Shown here: positions 18,296 through 30,183 of the stretch, piece by piece
Numbering within the stretch: position 1 is the first letter of the stretch
Layout: each line of letters begins with the position of its first letter
Assembly (NCBI RefSeq): GCF_030652515.1
Contig: NZ_JAUSAR010000010.1
Location: forward strand, 1-64,000
Length of the DNA stretch: 64,000 bases
Direction of reading: 5' to 3'
Origin: Aquabacterium sp.
GTDB taxonomy: Bacteria > Pseudomonadota > Gammaproteobacteria > Burkholderiales > Burkholderiaceae_C
The notes under the pieces: generated by a model
Told to the model about the DNA's origin: nothing
Database searches by the model: none
What the model saw: the letters and a program-made list of their open reading frames with translations, nothing else
Translations under genes and position numbers: made by a program

Positions 18296-19930
18296 TCAGG
18301 CGGCGACGGCGTCCAGCACATCGCGCAGCACGGCCGGTACTTCCCCACGCCAGTGGCGCAAAGGTTCGATCTTGATGTTGCCCTCGATCATGCCGCGCAG
18401 GCGGCACTGGTCCAGGTAGATCTCGCGCATGTGGGGCAGGGCGATGCACGCAGCGGGTTGCAACTGGCCCAGCTCGCGGGCCAGCTTGTAGTGGAAGTTG
18501 CCCAACAAGGCCTTCTCCAACTGGGCCGACAGCGCCTGCTGCAAAGTTGTGCGGTTCACCTCGGGGGCGCATTCCACCAGCAGCACATAGCCGGGGGATT
18601 GGTGGGTGCTGTGGTCCAGCGCCAGCAAGGTCACGGGCAAGGCGTTGTCCAGCGGCAGGCTGTCCTGCACCTGCTGTGCGGTGGTGGCGCTGATCTTTTC
18701 GCCCACCAGGTCCACGCCATCATTGCGGCCCAGGAAGGTGAAGCAAGGCACCTGGCCCAGGTGGCCATCCACGCGGATCACGTCGCTCATCTTGTAGCGC
18801 GCAAAGCCGCTGCCGGTGGTCATGATCGGGATCACGTCCTGGCCTTCGCGCAACTGCCAGGGCGCCAACACCCGGCCATCCTGTGCATCCTGGAACTCGT
18901 AGAAGTGGCTCAGGTAGGACAGCGGATAACGGCCTTGAAACGGGAAGGTCACCACGCCTTCGGTGGCCCACAAGCCCTTGCCCTGGAAGTTGGCGTGCGG
19001 CATCAGCGACTTGAGCTTCTGTGCCCAAGGCGCCGCAGCGGCTGTGTCCCAAGCGCTCAGCACGGCCAGCTGAGGCCACAGCTTGGCGAAGAACTCGGCG
19101 TTCATCGCGCCATTCCACTCGCGCAGTAATTGCGCGGCGCGTGGCGATTGAGGGCAGGGCAGCCCGGCCATGTGCGAGGTGCGACTACCCCAGTGGCCGC
19201 GCGACAAGGCTTCGGCCAGCTCTTCGCGCCAGCGGCCCATCTGCTCCAGCAGGCCCAGGCCAAACGTGGGGCTCCACACCGAGATGAAGCCCAGCGCCTC
19301 GTCGGCCACCAGGTAAGCCAGCGTGGCGAACAGCGAATCGTCCGACGTTTCGGCCAGTGCGATCTCTTGCGGTGCTGCCTGCGTCAGGTACGCCAGCAGG
19401 CGCTTGCCCCAGGACAACATCTTCATGTCGTCGTTGATGTCACCGGCGGTCTGGCCGCGCATGTCGGTCGGAATCCACGACAGCGACCAATAGTGCGTGC
19501 CATTGGCCTGCCCGGGGAACTGGCGGTACAGATCACCCACCCACGCCGTGATCACCTGGTCCAGCTCGTCCAGGAACATCTTGGTGTACGGGATCCACTT
19601 CACCGCCGAGGTCGAGCCACTGGTGGGCTGGTAGCGCATCACCGGCGAATCGATCAGCAGGTTCTGTTTGCGCTCGCGCTGCTGCAGCAGCAACTCCGCG
19701 TAGTCGCTGTAGGCAGTGACGGGTTGCTGGCGCGCGAACTCTTCCCACGACCAATCCGCGCGGATGCCTCGGCGTTGTCCTTCGGGGGAATTGGAGGCAG
19801 CGGACAACCAACGCGACAACCTGGCGCGCTGGATCGATTCCAGTTCGCCAAGATGCCGTTCAAAACGGCGCCGGCCCGGGGCGACCAGCAGTTTGAGAAG
19901 GTGGTGTCCTAGGGTATGACTGGCCCCCAT
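18296..19930 (-). CDS. GH3-family acyl-acid amido synthetase
   Basis: Member of the ANL adenylating superfamily related to plant GH3 enzymes, which adenylate a carboxylic acid and transfer it to an amino acid. Motifs: phosphate-binding loop TSGSTSAVKWIPYTK near residue 103 (plant SSGTSxGxxK), ATEG followed by FYEF near the middle, and RYKMSDVIRVDG (plant YRYRVGDVLxVxGF), then FTFLGRNDGVDLVGEK. At 544 aa it is the usual size. The start lies one base after the stop of the upstream GNAT-like gene, so the two are translationally linked. The acyl substrate cannot be read from the sequence; auxin or jasmonate activity should not be assumed. Confidence 0.85.
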   Translation of the reverse strand: MGASHTLGHHLLKLLVAPGRRRFERHLGELESIQRARLSRWLSAASNSPEGQRRGIRADWSWEEFARQQPVTAYSDYAELLLQQRERKQNLLIDSPVMRYQPTSGSTSAVKWIPYTKMFLDELDQVITAWVGDLYRQFPGQANGTHYWSLSWIPTDMRGQTAGDINDDMKMLSWGKRLLAYLTQAAPQEIALAETSDDSLFATLAYLVADEALGFISVWSPTFGLGLLEQMGRWREELAEALSRGHWGSRTSHMAGLPCPQSPRAAQLLREWNGAMNAEFFAKLWPQLAVLSAWDTAAAAPWAQKLKSLMPHANFQGKGLWATEGVVTFPFQGRYPLSYLSHFYEFQDAQDGRVLAPWQLREGQDVIPIMTTGSGFARYKMSDVIRVDGHLGQVPCFTFLGRNDGVDLVGEKISATTAQQVQDSLPLDNALPVTLLALDHSTHQSPGYVLLVECAPEVNRTTLQQALSAQLEKALLGNFHYKLARELGQLQPAACIALPHMREIYLDQCRLRGMIEGNIKIEPLRHWRGEVPAVLRDVLDAVAA

Positions 19931-19931
19931 G

Positions 19932-20804
19932 TCAGGAGGCCTTGGTCCGCTCGATCGCCTCGTCGGCGTCCGCGTCCAGCCATGCCTGCTTGTTGTCCAC
20001 GCTCGACGTCACTTGACGCTTGGCCAGCTCCAGGCCTTCCGGGCGGTGGGTGCCCAGGATGTGCTTCTTGATCCACTTCCAGGGCACGTCCACGATCGAG
20101 CGGAACAGGCTCTCGTAATCGCAGGCGGCCAGGCAAGGCACCTCGGTGCCACGGCGCCAGCTGGGGTTCACCTTCTCGAAGAAGGCAATGTGCGGATTGG
20201 CCGCGACCAGCTCGGGTGTGATGGTGGCCACGTCGCCCTTCAGCCGCACGTAGGTTTCGCCGAAGTCCAGCAGCATCTTCTCGCGGTCAAACGCGTCGGG
20301 GAACAACTGCTGGCAATACGCCTCGGTGACGCGGCGGTACTGGTCGTCCTTGCCGTTCACGTTGGGGTAGTAGTTGTAGAAGTTGTTGGTCATCAACAGG
20401 TACGTCTTGTACCCCTTGGAGATCAGGAACCAGTAGAAGGGCACGAAGGGACGCTTCAGACGCTCGATGATCAAGCGGCGGTAGAAGGTGTTGGCCAGGG
20501 CATTGTTGCCCCAGTAAGCCTGCTCGATGATGGTGTCGCCACTGAAGATGCCGCGCACGCGTTTGCCATCAACTTTCAAGTCGAAAAACGTCTGCGTCGA
20601 GAAGCCCACGATCTGGTCGTCCACGGCCCGGGTCACCAGGATCACGCCGGACTTTTTCGACAGGTCCGTCAGGAAGACGTCCAGCGAGGTGTTCTCGTAG
20701 TACTTCGCGTACAGGTCATACATCTGCTTGATGTTGGTGACCGTCACTGAGCTGATGGGCCTGAAGAAGGTGCTCACCTTCTCTTTTTTGATTGTTGCGG
20801 ACAT
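19932..20804 (-). CDS. GNAT-like protein, first gene of the GH3 operon
   Basis: 290-residue protein. The ATG at 20804 (MSATIKKEKV) has a GGAG ribosome site; the longer track frame is leader sequence. Features resembling a GNAT fold are strands VILVTRAVDDQIVGFSTQTF and the region GDTIIEQAYWGNNALANTFYRRL, in the position of the CoA-binding loop but lacking the classic QxxGxG/A. It shares the STFFRPISS... opening with no family I know. It is immediately followed by GH3. Likely function: acyltransferase or acyl-chain binding partner. Low certainty on activity. Confidence 0.55.
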   Translation of the reverse strand: MSATIKKEKVSTFFRPISSVTVTNIKQMYDLYAKYYENTSLDVFLTDLSKKSGVILVTRAVDDQIVGFSTQTFFDLKVDGKRVRGIFSGDTIIEQAYWGNNALANTFYRRLIIERLKRPFVPFYWFLISKGYKTYLLMTNNFYNYYPNVNGKDDQYRRVTEAYCQQLFPDAFDREKMLLDFGETYVRLKGDVATITPELVAANPHIAFFEKVNPSWRRGTEVPCLAACDYESLFRSIVDVPWKWIKKHILGTHRPEGLELAKRQVTSSVDNKQAWLDADADEAIERTKAS

Positions 20805-20850
20805 AAAAATCACTCCACCGGGGCGCCCAGGGCCAAGACAACAGACCCCC

Positions 20851-20870
20851 GTTCCCCTCTCACAGGGAAC
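20851..20870. promoter_or_regulatory. Inverted repeat in the leader of the GH3 operon
   Basis: GTTCCC / GGGAAC with an 8-nt loop, 47 nt upstream of the start codon of the first operon gene. It could be an operator or a leader hairpin. No T-run. Confidence 0.3.
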
Positions 20871-20968
20871 CGCGCGGGCCGGCTGGGAAACAAAATGTTG
20901 CAATTACTTGCCTGTTGATCAGGATGCCGCTCTTGTCCAAAATCCAGCATGGGGCTTGCCCGAGGAGA

Positions 20969-20985
20969 CCCCTCAATCAGGGGGT
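20969..20985. promoter_or_regulatory. CCCCT-N5-AGGGG palindrome, site B
   Basis: CCCCTCAATCAGGGGGT lies in the divergent region between the GNAT/GH3 operon (start 20804, minus) and the GNAT gene at 21012 (plus). The layout matches sites A and C exactly (5-nt spacer). For the plus-strand gene a TATACA -10-like hexamer is only 7 nt past the site, so there a bound protein would more likely repress. For the minus-strand operon it lies about 170 bp upstream of the start codon. Confidence 0.6.
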
Positions 20986-21011
20986 GTGCCGATATACACT
21001 GACCATCACAC

Positions 21012-21527
21012 ATGAACGCCCACACCCCTTCGATTTCCTTGTGCGCGGCGCAGTGGCCGCAAGATTGGGAGCAGGCCGCGGCCATCCTGGCCGAGTACGG
21101 CGAATCGTTGGGGGTGGACCTGTCTTTCCAGTCTTTCGACCGAGAACTGGTCGATCCCGCCGGCGCATATGCGGGGGGCGAAGAAGTCTTCCTGCTGGCG
21201 ACGGTGGATGACGCGATCGCCGGGTGTTGCGCACTGCGCTCCTTGCTGGATGCCAGCGAGGCGAATGCCTGCGAGATGAAGCGTTTGTATGTGCGCCCCG
21301 CCTTCCGAGGCTTTGGCTTGGGGCGCATGCTGGTCGAAACCTTGATGCAGCGTGCCCGTGAATCAGGTTTCGGCACCATGTTCGTGGACACCCTCAGTGA
21401 CATGGAGGCGGCCCGCGAGCTGTACACCAGCCTGGGCTTCGTGCCCACCGAGCCCTATTACTTCAATCCACTGCCCGGGGCGCACTACTTTCGGGCGGAT
21501 CTGGACGGCGCCGTCAGTCGCTACTGA
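21012..21527 (+). CDS. GNAT-family N-acetyltransferase
   Basis: 171-residue single-domain GNAT acetyltransferase using acetyl-CoA. The core is clear: MKRLYVRPAFRGFGLGRML (RxxGxG/A loop, about residues 94-112), then DTLSDMEAARELYTSLGFVP, the usual C-terminal strand and helix with tyrosine. Substrate unknown. It stands between the GH3 operon and the ATP synthase operon and shares its upstream region, including site B, with the GH3 operon, so it may belong to the same pathway. Confidence 0.85.
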   Translation: MNAHTPSISLCAAQWPQDWEQAAAILAEYGESLGVDLSFQSFDRELVDPAGAYAGGEEVFLLATVDDAIAGCCALRSLLDASEANACEMKRLYVRPAFRGFGLGRMLVETLMQRARESGFGTMFVDTLSDMEAARELYTSLGFVPTEPYYFNPLPGAHYFRADLDGAVSRY

Positions 21528-21572
21528 GCCTGTGGTGCCTGTGCAGTGGTGACCCGCGCTTGAGGGGTTCTT

Positions 21573-21622
21573 GTCTTATGTATGACGTAAGACTGGATTC
21601 GACATAAGTAAGCACGTATAAT
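21573..21622 (+). promoter_or_regulatory. Promoter region of the atp operon with overlapping dyads
   Basis: A perfect TATAAT (21617-21622) lies 20 nt before the atpI start. The -35 at 17-nt spacing (TGGATT) is poor. Just upstream are GTCTTATG/CGTAAGAC (one mismatch, 5-nt gap) and, overlapping it, CTTATGT/ACATAAG. The dyads cover the -35 region, so a regulator may act here. Confidence 0.5.
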
Positions 21623-21642
21623 CTTTAGGTTTTGTCGACACC

Positions 21643-22176
21643 ATGAAGCCGTCAGCAATGCCCGCAGCCTTGGATGGCACCCGGAAAATCGATCGAGCCC
21701 TTGATGACTCGGTTGATGAGCTGGATCCTCCCGTCAGGCTGTGGAGTCGCGACGAAGTCGAGGCCCTGAGGCTTAAGCAGCCTGTGGTGTCCTTGTGGCG
21801 CGTGGTGGCCATTCAGGCCCTGGCTGGCATGTTGCTCGCTTTGGTGTCCTGGTTCCTGGGTGGGCACCGCAGCAATGTGGTGTGGTCGGTGCTTTATGGT
21901 GCAGCCTGCGTGGTGGTGCCTGGTGCGCTGTTCGCACATGGGATGAGTCGGCAGGTGTTTGCAAGCAATGCCGGTGTGGCCGTTTTCGGCTTCATGCTGT
22001 GGGAATTTGTGAAGATTGGAGTGGCAGTCATCATGTTGGTGGCTGCCATCAAAGTGGTGCCGCAATTGAGTTTGCCTGCCTTTCTGGTGGCGCTGGTGGT
22101 GTGCATCAAGCTGAATTGGCTGACCTTGTTCATGCAGGGTCGGGTGAAGAAAAACGTCGCGAGCGACAACCGCTAA
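21643..22176 (+). CDS. atpI: ATP synthase accessory protein AtpI
   Basis: Small polytopic membrane protein (177 aa) that aids c-ring assembly of the F1Fo ATP synthase. A charged N-terminal region of about 50 residues precedes four hydrophobic segments, with the conserved GAACVVVPGALFA, FMLWEFVKIGVAV and LNWLTLFMQGRVKK parts typical of betaproteobacterial AtpI. First gene of the atp operon, 12 nt before atpB. Confidence 0.88.
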   Translation: MKPSAMPAALDGTRKIDRALDDSVDELDPPVRLWSRDEVEALRLKQPVVSLWRVVAIQALAGMLLALVSWFLGGHRSNVVWSVLYGAACVVVPGALFAHGMSRQVFASNAGVAVFGFMLWEFVKIGVAVIMLVAAIKVVPQLSLPAFLVALVVCIKLNWLTLFMQGRVKKNVASDNR

Positions 22177-22188
22177 CTGAGATCAACG

Positions 22189-23392
<1,204 letters not shown>

Positions 23393-23403
23393 GTCACCCC
23401 GAA

Positions 23404-23421
23404 CCTTTCACGACTGAAAGG
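23404..23421 (+). other. Intercistronic hairpin between atpE and atpF
   Basis: CCTTTCA / TGAAAGG, 7-bp perfect stem with CGAC loop, directly after the atpE stop and just before the GTG start of atpF. No T-run. It could stabilise the 3' end of an atpE-containing mRNA fragment and dampen atpF translation, which would suit the c:b stoichiometry. Confidence 0.5.
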
Positions 23422-23429
23422 CTCGCGCC

Positions 23430-23900
23430 GTGAATATCAACGCAACACTCTTCCTCCAGGCCATCGTCTTTGCGATCCTGGTGTGGTTTACCACGCGCTA
23501 CATTTGGCCTCCTCTGACCAAGGCCCTGGATGAGCGTGCTCGCAAGATCGCTGACGGTCTGGCTGCGGCCGACAAGGCCAAGTCCGAATTGGCCGTGACC
23601 AACAAGCGCGTCGAAGAGCAGCTCGCCCAGACCCGGGAAGAAAGCACCAAGCGCATTGCTGACGCTGAAAAGCGTGCCCTGGCCATCGTCGAGGACGCCA
23701 AAAAGCGTGCCGCCGACGAAGGCGCCAAGATCATCGCTGCTGCCCAGGCTGAGGCCGAGCAGCAAGTGGTCCGGGCCCGCGAGTCGCTGCGTGAGCAAGT
23801 GGCCACACTGGCGGTCAAGGGCGCTGAGCAGATCCTGCAAAGAGAAGTCAACGCTGGCGTTCACGCCGAGCTGTTGAACCGTCTCCAGACGGAGCTCTGA
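23430..23900 (+). CDS. atpF: ATP synthase Fo subunit b
   Basis: Peripheral-stalk subunit: one N-terminal membrane helix ([21 protein letters not shown]) followed by a long, charged, alanine-rich coiled coil ([24 protein letters not shown]...). 156 aa, usual size. The start codon is GTG with the atpE-atpF hairpin immediately upstream, a likely cause of weaker translation than atpE. Confidence 0.96.
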   Translation: MNINATLFLQAIVFAILVWFTTRYIWPPLTKALDERARKIADGLAAADKAKSELAVTNKRVEEQLAQTREESTKRIADAEKRALAIVEDAKKRAADEGAKIIAAAQAEAEQQVVRARESLREQVATLAVKGAEQILQREVNAGVHAELLNRLQTEL

Positions 23901-23902
23901 GC

Positions 23903-24436
23903 ATGGCTGAGCTGGCAACCATCGCGCGCCCCTATGCCGAAGCCCTCTTCAAGGTCGCCCAACAGGGTGACTTGAAGAGCTGGTCTGGGCAGGTGGAGGC
24001 GCTGGCCAACGTCGCGGCTGATCGTCAGCTGCGCGCGTTTGCCGACAACCCCAAGACCCTGCCCGCGCAGGTGTTCGATGTGTTGACGGCCGCTGCCAAC
24101 CAGCCGCTCGATCCCAACATGCAGAATTTCCTGCGTGTGGTGATCGACAACGGTCGGCTGGCCGCGTTGCCTGAAATCATCGGGCAGTTTCACGCCTTGG
24201 TGAACGCCAGTACCGGTGTGTCCGATGCCAAGATCTTCAGCGCTTACCCGCTGGATCAGGCTCAGCTCACCAACGTGGTCAGCGCGCTCGAAAAGCGCTT
24301 TGGCCGCAAGCTGGTCGCCACCGTGGAAATCGAGCCCGCCCTGATCGGTGGCATCCGTGTGGTCGTCGGTGACGAAGCCCTGGACACCTCGGTCAAAGCC
24401 CGACTGGAACGCATGAAGGCCGCCTTAACAGCCTGA
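23903..24436 (+). CDS. atpH: ATP synthase F1 subunit delta
   Basis: Peripheral-stalk subunit that ties subunit b to the top of the F1 alpha3beta3 head. N-terminal helical-bundle signature [15 protein letters not shown] and the C-terminal segment [36 protein letters not shown] identify the family. 177 aa. Only 2 nt separate it from atpF. Confidence 0.96.
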   Translation: MAELATIARPYAEALFKVAQQGDLKSWSGQVEALANVAADRQLRAFADNPKTLPAQVFDVLTAAANQPLDPNMQNFLRVVIDNGRLAALPEIIGQFHALVNASTGVSDAKIFSAYPLDQAQLTNVVSALEKRFGRKLVATVEIEPALIGGIRVVVGDEALDTSVKARLERMKAALTA

Positions 24437-24489
24437 TTGACGCTACTTGCGCCGCATCGACACAACTGGATCGACCTTATCCGTCGGGT

Positions 24490-24513
24490 TGTCTCAGGTG
24501 TGCACTTGAGACA
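24490..24513 (+). other. Intercistronic hairpin between atpH and atpA
   Basis: TGTCTCAGGTG pairs with CACTTGAGACA over 11 positions (one G-U) around a 2-nt apex, 24 nt before the atpA start. No T-run, so it is more likely an mRNA processing or stabilising element than a terminator. Confidence 0.5.
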
Positions 24514-24537
24514 GATTGACCCAACTGGGAGCTAAGC

Positions 24538-26091
24538 ATGCAATTGAATCCCGCCGAAATTTCTGAACTGATCAAAAGCCGCATCGAGGGCCTGAGTGCA
24601 TCTGCGGACCTCCACAACCAAGGCACCGTGCTGTCGGTGACCGACGGCATCGTCCGCGTCCATGGCTTGTCCAATGCGATGCAGGGCGAAATGCTGGAGT
24701 TCCCCTCCACCGCCAACGGCACCCCGACCTTCGGTCTGGCCCTGAATCTTGAGCGTGACTCTGTCGGCGCCGTGATCCTGGGCGAGTACGAACACATCTC
24801 CGAAGGCGATACCGTGAAGTGCACGGGCCGCATTCTGGAAGTGCCAGTCGGCCCCGAGTTGATTGGCCGTGTGGTCAACGCCCTCGGTCAGCCGATCGAC
24901 GGCAAGGGCCCGATCAACGCCAAGATCAGCTCGCCCATCGAGAAGATCGCCCCAGGCGTGATCGCCCGCGAATCGGTGTCGCAGCCTCTGCAAACCGGCC
25001 TGAAGTCCATCGACTCGATGGTGCCCGTGGGCCGTGGTCAGCGCGAGCTGATCATTGGTGACCGCCAGACCGGCAAGACGGCCGTCGCGATCGACGCCAT
25101 CATCAGCCAGAAGGGCCAAGGCGTCACTTGTATCTATGTCGCCATCGGCCAGAAGGCCTCGTCGATCAAGAACGTGGTGCGCTCGCTGGAAAACGCTGGC
25201 GCGATGGAATACACCATCGTGGTGGCCGCTTCGGCTTCTGAATCGGCCGCCATGCAGTTCGTGTCGCCCTACTCGGGTTGCGCGATGGGCGAGTACTTCC
25301 GCGACCGTGGCGAAGACGCCCTGATCGTGTATGACGACCTGTCCAAGCAAGCCGTGGCTTACCGCCAAGTGTCGCTGCTGCTGCGCCGTCCTCCAGGCCG
25401 CGAAGCTTTCCCTGGCGACGTGTTCTACATCCACTCGCGCCTGCTGGAGCGTGCAGCCCGCGTGAACGCCGACTACGTCGAAGCCTTCACCAAGGGTGAA
25501 GTCAAGGGCAAGACGGGTTCGCTGACGGCACTGCCCATCATCGAAACGCAAGCCGGTGACGTGTCGGCCTTCGTGCCCACCAACGTGATCTCGATCACCG
25601 ACGGCCAGATCTTCCTGGAAACCAGCCTGTTCAACGCCGGCATCCGCCCCGCCATCAACGCCGGTATCTCGGTGTCGCGCGTCGGTGGTGCTGCCCAGAC
25701 CAAGCTGATCAAGAACCTGTCCGGCGGTATCCGCACCGACTTGGCCCAGTACCGTGAACTGGCTGCGTTCGCGCAGTTCGCTTCCGACCTGGACGAAGCC
25801 ACCCGCAAGCAGCTGGACCGTGGTGCCCGCGTGACCGAGCTGCTCAAGCAGGCTCAGTACTCGCCGCTGCCGATCTCGCTGATGGGCGCCACCCTGTTCG
25901 CCGTGAACAAGGGTTACATGGACAACGTCGACGTCAAGAAGATCCTGGCCTTTGAATCTGGTTTGCACCAGTTCCTCAAGACCAGCCACGCTGCCCTGTT
26001 GGCCAAACTCGAACAGACCAAGGCGCTCGACAAGGACGCTGAAGCCGAGCTTCAGTCGGCCATCGTGGCGTTCAAGAAGTCGTTCGCCTGA
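24538..26091 (+). CDS. atpA: ATP synthase F1 subunit alpha
   Basis: Non-catalytic nucleotide-binding subunit of the F1 head. Walker A GDRQTGKT near residue 170, Walker [12 protein letters not shown], and the family signature near [17 protein letters not shown] with the arginine that completes the catalytic site at the alpha-beta interface. 517 aa with the N-terminal beta-barrel and C-terminal helical bundle. Expected position in the operon. Confidence 0.98.
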   Translation: MQLNPAEISELIKSRIEGLSASADLHNQGTVLSVTDGIVRVHGLSNAMQGEMLEFPSTANGTPTFGLALNLERDSVGAVILGEYEHISEGDTVKCTGRILEVPVGPELIGRVVNALGQPIDGKGPINAKISSPIEKIAPGVIARESVSQPLQTGLKSIDSMVPVGRGQRELIIGDRQTGKTAVAIDAIISQKGQGVTCIYVAIGQKASSIKNVVRSLENAGAMEYTIVVAASASESAAMQFVSPYSGCAMGEYFRDRGEDALIVYDDLSKQAVAYRQVSLLLRRPPGREAFPGDVFYIHSRLLERAARVNADYVEAFTKGEVKGKTGSLTALPIIETQAGDVSAFVPTNVISITDGQIFLETSLFNAGIRPAINAGISVSRVGGAAQTKLIKNLSGGIRTDLAQYRELAAFAQFASDLDEATRKQLDRGARVTELLKQAQYSPLPISLMGATLFAVNKGYMDNVDVKKILAFESGLHQFLKTSHAALLAKLEQTKALDKDAEAELQSAIVAFKKSFA

Positions 26092-26104
26092 TCAGGAGCA
26101 CGTC

Positions 26105-26971
26105 ATGGCGGCAGGCAAGGAAATACGCGGCAAGATCAAGAGCGTAGAGAACACCAAGAAGATCACCAAGGCCATGGAAATGGTCGCGGCTTCGAAGATG
26201 CGCAAGGCGCAGGAACGCATGCGCTCCGCCCGCCCTTACGCTGAAAAGGTGCGCAACATCGCGGCTCATCTGTCCAAGGCCAACCCCGAGTACATCCATC
26301 CCTTCCAGATCGCCAATCCGGGCGCCAAGAAGGTTGGACTGATCGTGGTGACCACGGACAAAGGCCTGTGCGGTGGTCTCAACACCAACGTGCTGCGTGG
26401 TGTGACGACGACGCTGAAAGAACTCGACGCGCAAGGCAAGTCTGCCGAGATCGTGGCGATCGGCAACAAGGGCTTCGGCTTTGCCAACCGCATCGGTGCC
26501 AAGGTGGTGGCGCACGTGACCCAATTGGGTGACACGCCTCACCTTGAAAAGCTGATCGGCCCCGTCAAGGTGTTGCTCGACGCGTACGCGGCGGGCGAGC
26601 TGGCCTCGGTGCAGATCTGCTACACCCGTTTCATCAACACGATGAAGCAAGAAGCGTTGGTCGAGCAGTTGCTGCCTTTGAAGGCCGAGACACTGGCTTC
26701 CGAGCCAGCCCATCAGTGGGACTACATTTACGAGCCCGACGCCAAGTCGGTGATCGATGACCTGCTGGTGCGCTACGTTGAAGCACTGATCTTCCAGGCT
26801 GTGGCCGAGAACATGGCGTCCGAGCAATCGGCGCGCATGGTGGCCATGAAGTCCGCAACCGACAACGCTGGTTCTGTGATCGCTGAGCTCAAGCTCATCT
26901 ACAACAAGACCCGCCAGGCGGCGATCACCAAAGAATTGTCCGAAATCGTGGCCGGTGCGGCTGCGGTCTGA
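26105..26971 (+). CDS. atpG: ATP synthase F1 subunit gamma
   Basis: Central rotor shaft. I start at the ATG giving [36 protein letters not shown], the canonical N-terminal helix; the track frame begins inside atpA. The C-terminal helix ends [31 protein letters not shown]. 288 aa. Conserved DKGLCGGLN segment present. Confidence 0.97.
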   Translation: MAAGKEIRGKIKSVENTKKITKAMEMVAASKMRKAQERMRSARPYAEKVRNIAAHLSKANPEYIHPFQIANPGAKKVGLIVVTTDKGLCGGLNTNVLRGVTTTLKELDAQGKSAEIVAIGNKGFGFANRIGAKVVAHVTQLGDTPHLEKLIGPVKVLLDAYAAGELASVQICYTRFINTMKQEALVEQLLPLKAETLASEPAHQWDYIYEPDAKSVIDDLLVRYVEALIFQAVAENMASEQSARMVAMKSATDNAGSVIAELKLIYNKTRQAAITKELSEIVAGAAAV

Positions 26972-26982
26972 CCCAGATTTAA

Positions 26983-28413
<1,431 letters not shown>

Positions 28414-28487
28414 GCCGGCGAGGGGGCAACCCCTTGTCCGCTTGTTGATGATCCCCGATCCGATTCACTCCTTCGAGAAAGCCCGTT

Positions 28488-28907
28488 ATGTCCAACACCA
28501 TTCACGTTGACGTTGTTTCGGCGGAAGAGTCCATCTTCTCCGGCGAAGCCACGTTGGTGTCGCTGCCCGGTGAGTCCGGCGAGCTTGGCATCCTGCCCCG
28601 TCACACGCCTTTGATCACCCGCATCAAGGCTGGCGCCGTGCGCATCCAGCGCGCCGACAACAACGAAGAAGAGTTCGTCTTTGTGGCTGGCGGCATCCTG
28701 GAAGTGCAGCCTGGCACCGTGACGGTGTTGGCCGACACGGCCATCCGCGGCAAGGACCTCGACGAGTCCAAGGCCAACGAAGCCAAGCGCCTGGCGCAGG
28801 AAGCCGTTCAGAACGCCAAGGGCGACCTGGACCTGGCCAAGGCCCAGAGCGAACTGCAGATCATGGTGGCCCAGTTGGCGGCCCTCCAGCGCTTGCGCAA
28901 GAAGTGA
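28488..28907 (+). CDS. atpC: ATP synthase F1 subunit epsilon
   Basis: Rotor subunit that also inhibits ATP hydrolysis. N-terminal beta-sandwich ([39 protein letters not shown]) and the two C-terminal helices ([10 protein letters not shown]... [10 protein letters not shown]) are present, so the inhibitory helix hairpin is intact. Last gene of the operon, followed by an intrinsic terminator. Confidence 0.97.
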   Translation: MSNTIHVDVVSAEESIFSGEATLVSLPGESGELGILPRHTPLITRIKAGAVRIQRADNNEEEFVFVAGGILEVQPGTVTVLADTAIRGKDLDESKANEAKRLAQEAVQNAKGDLDLAKAQSELQIMVAQLAALQRLRKK

Positions 28908-28927
28908 TCTGAACAGCCTCCTTCTTC

Positions 28928-28955
28928 AAAAGCCCGCCACTGCGCGGGCTTTTTT
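28928..28955. terminator. Intrinsic terminator of the atp operon
   Basis: AAAAGCCCGC / GCGGGCTTTT with a 6-nt loop and a T-run of six on the plus strand. It lies in the gap before the converging araC-type gene and, with the A-run on the other side, may work in both directions. Confidence 0.92.
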
Positions 28956-30058
28956 CATGGTGGCGTGTGTTGGCCACGGGCCTGGCCCGCGCTGGCTTCG
29001 CGCACCGCCATGGGCGTCATGCCGGTCCATCGGCGCACGGCACGGTGGAAGGAGCTGGTCTCGGCGTAACCGGCCTCGGCGGCGATCCGTGCCAGTGGCA
29101 GGTCGGTCAGGCGCAGTTGCATCAAGGCGCGCTCTTTGCGGGCTTCTTCCACCAGGCCTTTGAAGGTCAGTCCCTGAGCCGCCAGCTGGCGCTGCACATG
29201 CCTGGCCGGACCCGGGCTGAGGCCGCTGTCGTGCAACCCTGTGCAGACGAGTTCCAGTGTGGGGCTCTCGCCGCGGTCCAGCGCCAGCAAGATGGCCTGC
29301 TGAACCCAGGCCTTCAAGGCGTCCACATCCTGGGTTCGGGCCTGCCACTGCCTTCGCGCCATGGCGCTCATGAGGTCGTGGATGGGCGGGTCGGCGTTCG
29401 GGTTGGCCCAGCCCAGCCAGTCGGCGGGCATCAACTCCCGGCATTGGGGTGCGCGGAAGTTCACGGGGCCGCCAATGAAGTCCTGGAAGGGGCGGACGTT
29501 CGCGGGGGGCGCGCAGGGCAGTTCAACCAGCGCGGGCACCAGGTCGCGGCCGGACACCCAGCGTGCAAAGCCCAGGCGCGAGGCGGTGAAGAAGGACCAG
29601 AAATGGTAGTCGTCGGGCAAGGGCCCCAGGGCCTCGTGGCGAGCTTCCAGGTGGGCTCCAACCACGCTGAAGTGGCCGCGCAACTCGGTGCAGAGCAGGC
29701 TTTGCAATTGTTCGAACAAGGCCAGGCCATCACCCCCCACGGTGCAGCTCATGAGGGCGTAGCCCAGTGAGCCGAGGTGGGTGGGGCGCACCAGGCTGGC
29801 CACGTGCAGGCCGATGTGCTCATCGCCCAGCCGCTGAGACGCCTTGGCCAGGGCCTGGCTCAAACGCCATGCGGGCACACGCCGCCCCTCGTCCTGGGCT
29901 GGCGAGCTGGGCAGGGCCAGGATGTCGAGGATGGCTTGGGCATCGTGGCCTTGCGCCTGCAGGTAGTCGGCCACCACGCGCACAAAGGAGGCACTGAAGC
30001 CGGAACCGGTGGAGGCGCCGGGTGGCATCAAGGGGGGTGGGAAAACGGCGGTACTCAT
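28955..30058 (-). CDS. AraC-family transcriptional regulator
   Basis: 367 aa. The first two-thirds resembles the arabinose-binding-like ligand domain found in OruR/ArgR-type and quorum-related AraC regulators (FVRVVADYLQAQGHDAQAILDI, LGSLGYALMSCTVGGDGLALF). The C-terminal helix-turn-helix pair is clear: LPLARIAAEAGYAETSSFHRAVRRWTGMTPMAVRE. Divergent from the MpaB/Lcp-like gene, which it probably controls. Ligand unknown. Confidence 0.88.
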   Translation of the reverse strand: MSTAVFPPPLMPPGASTGSGFSASFVRVVADYLQAQGHDAQAILDILALPSSPAQDEGRRVPAWRLSQALAKASQRLGDEHIGLHVASLVRPTHLGSLGYALMSCTVGGDGLALFEQLQSLLCTELRGHFSVVGAHLEARHEALGPLPDDYHFWSFFTASRLGFARWVSGRDLVPALVELPCAPPANVRPFQDFIGGPVNFRAPQCRELMPADWLGWANPNADPPIHDLMSAMARRQWQARTQDVDALKAWVQQAILLALDRGESPTLELVCTGLHDSGLSPGPARHVQRQLAAQGLTFKGLVEEARKERALMQLRLTDLPLARIAAEAGYAETSSFHRAVRRWTGMTPMAVREASAGQARGQHTPP

Positions 30059-30183
30059 GAGTGACAGATGGTAACGGGGTCGTGGTGGCTTGTGCGGTCA
30101 CTGTGGTGGTGTCTGCTGTCAATGACGGCCTGGCCTTGCCGCATCAACATCCAGAGACCGTTCCATGCCCGAAGGCCCACTCG

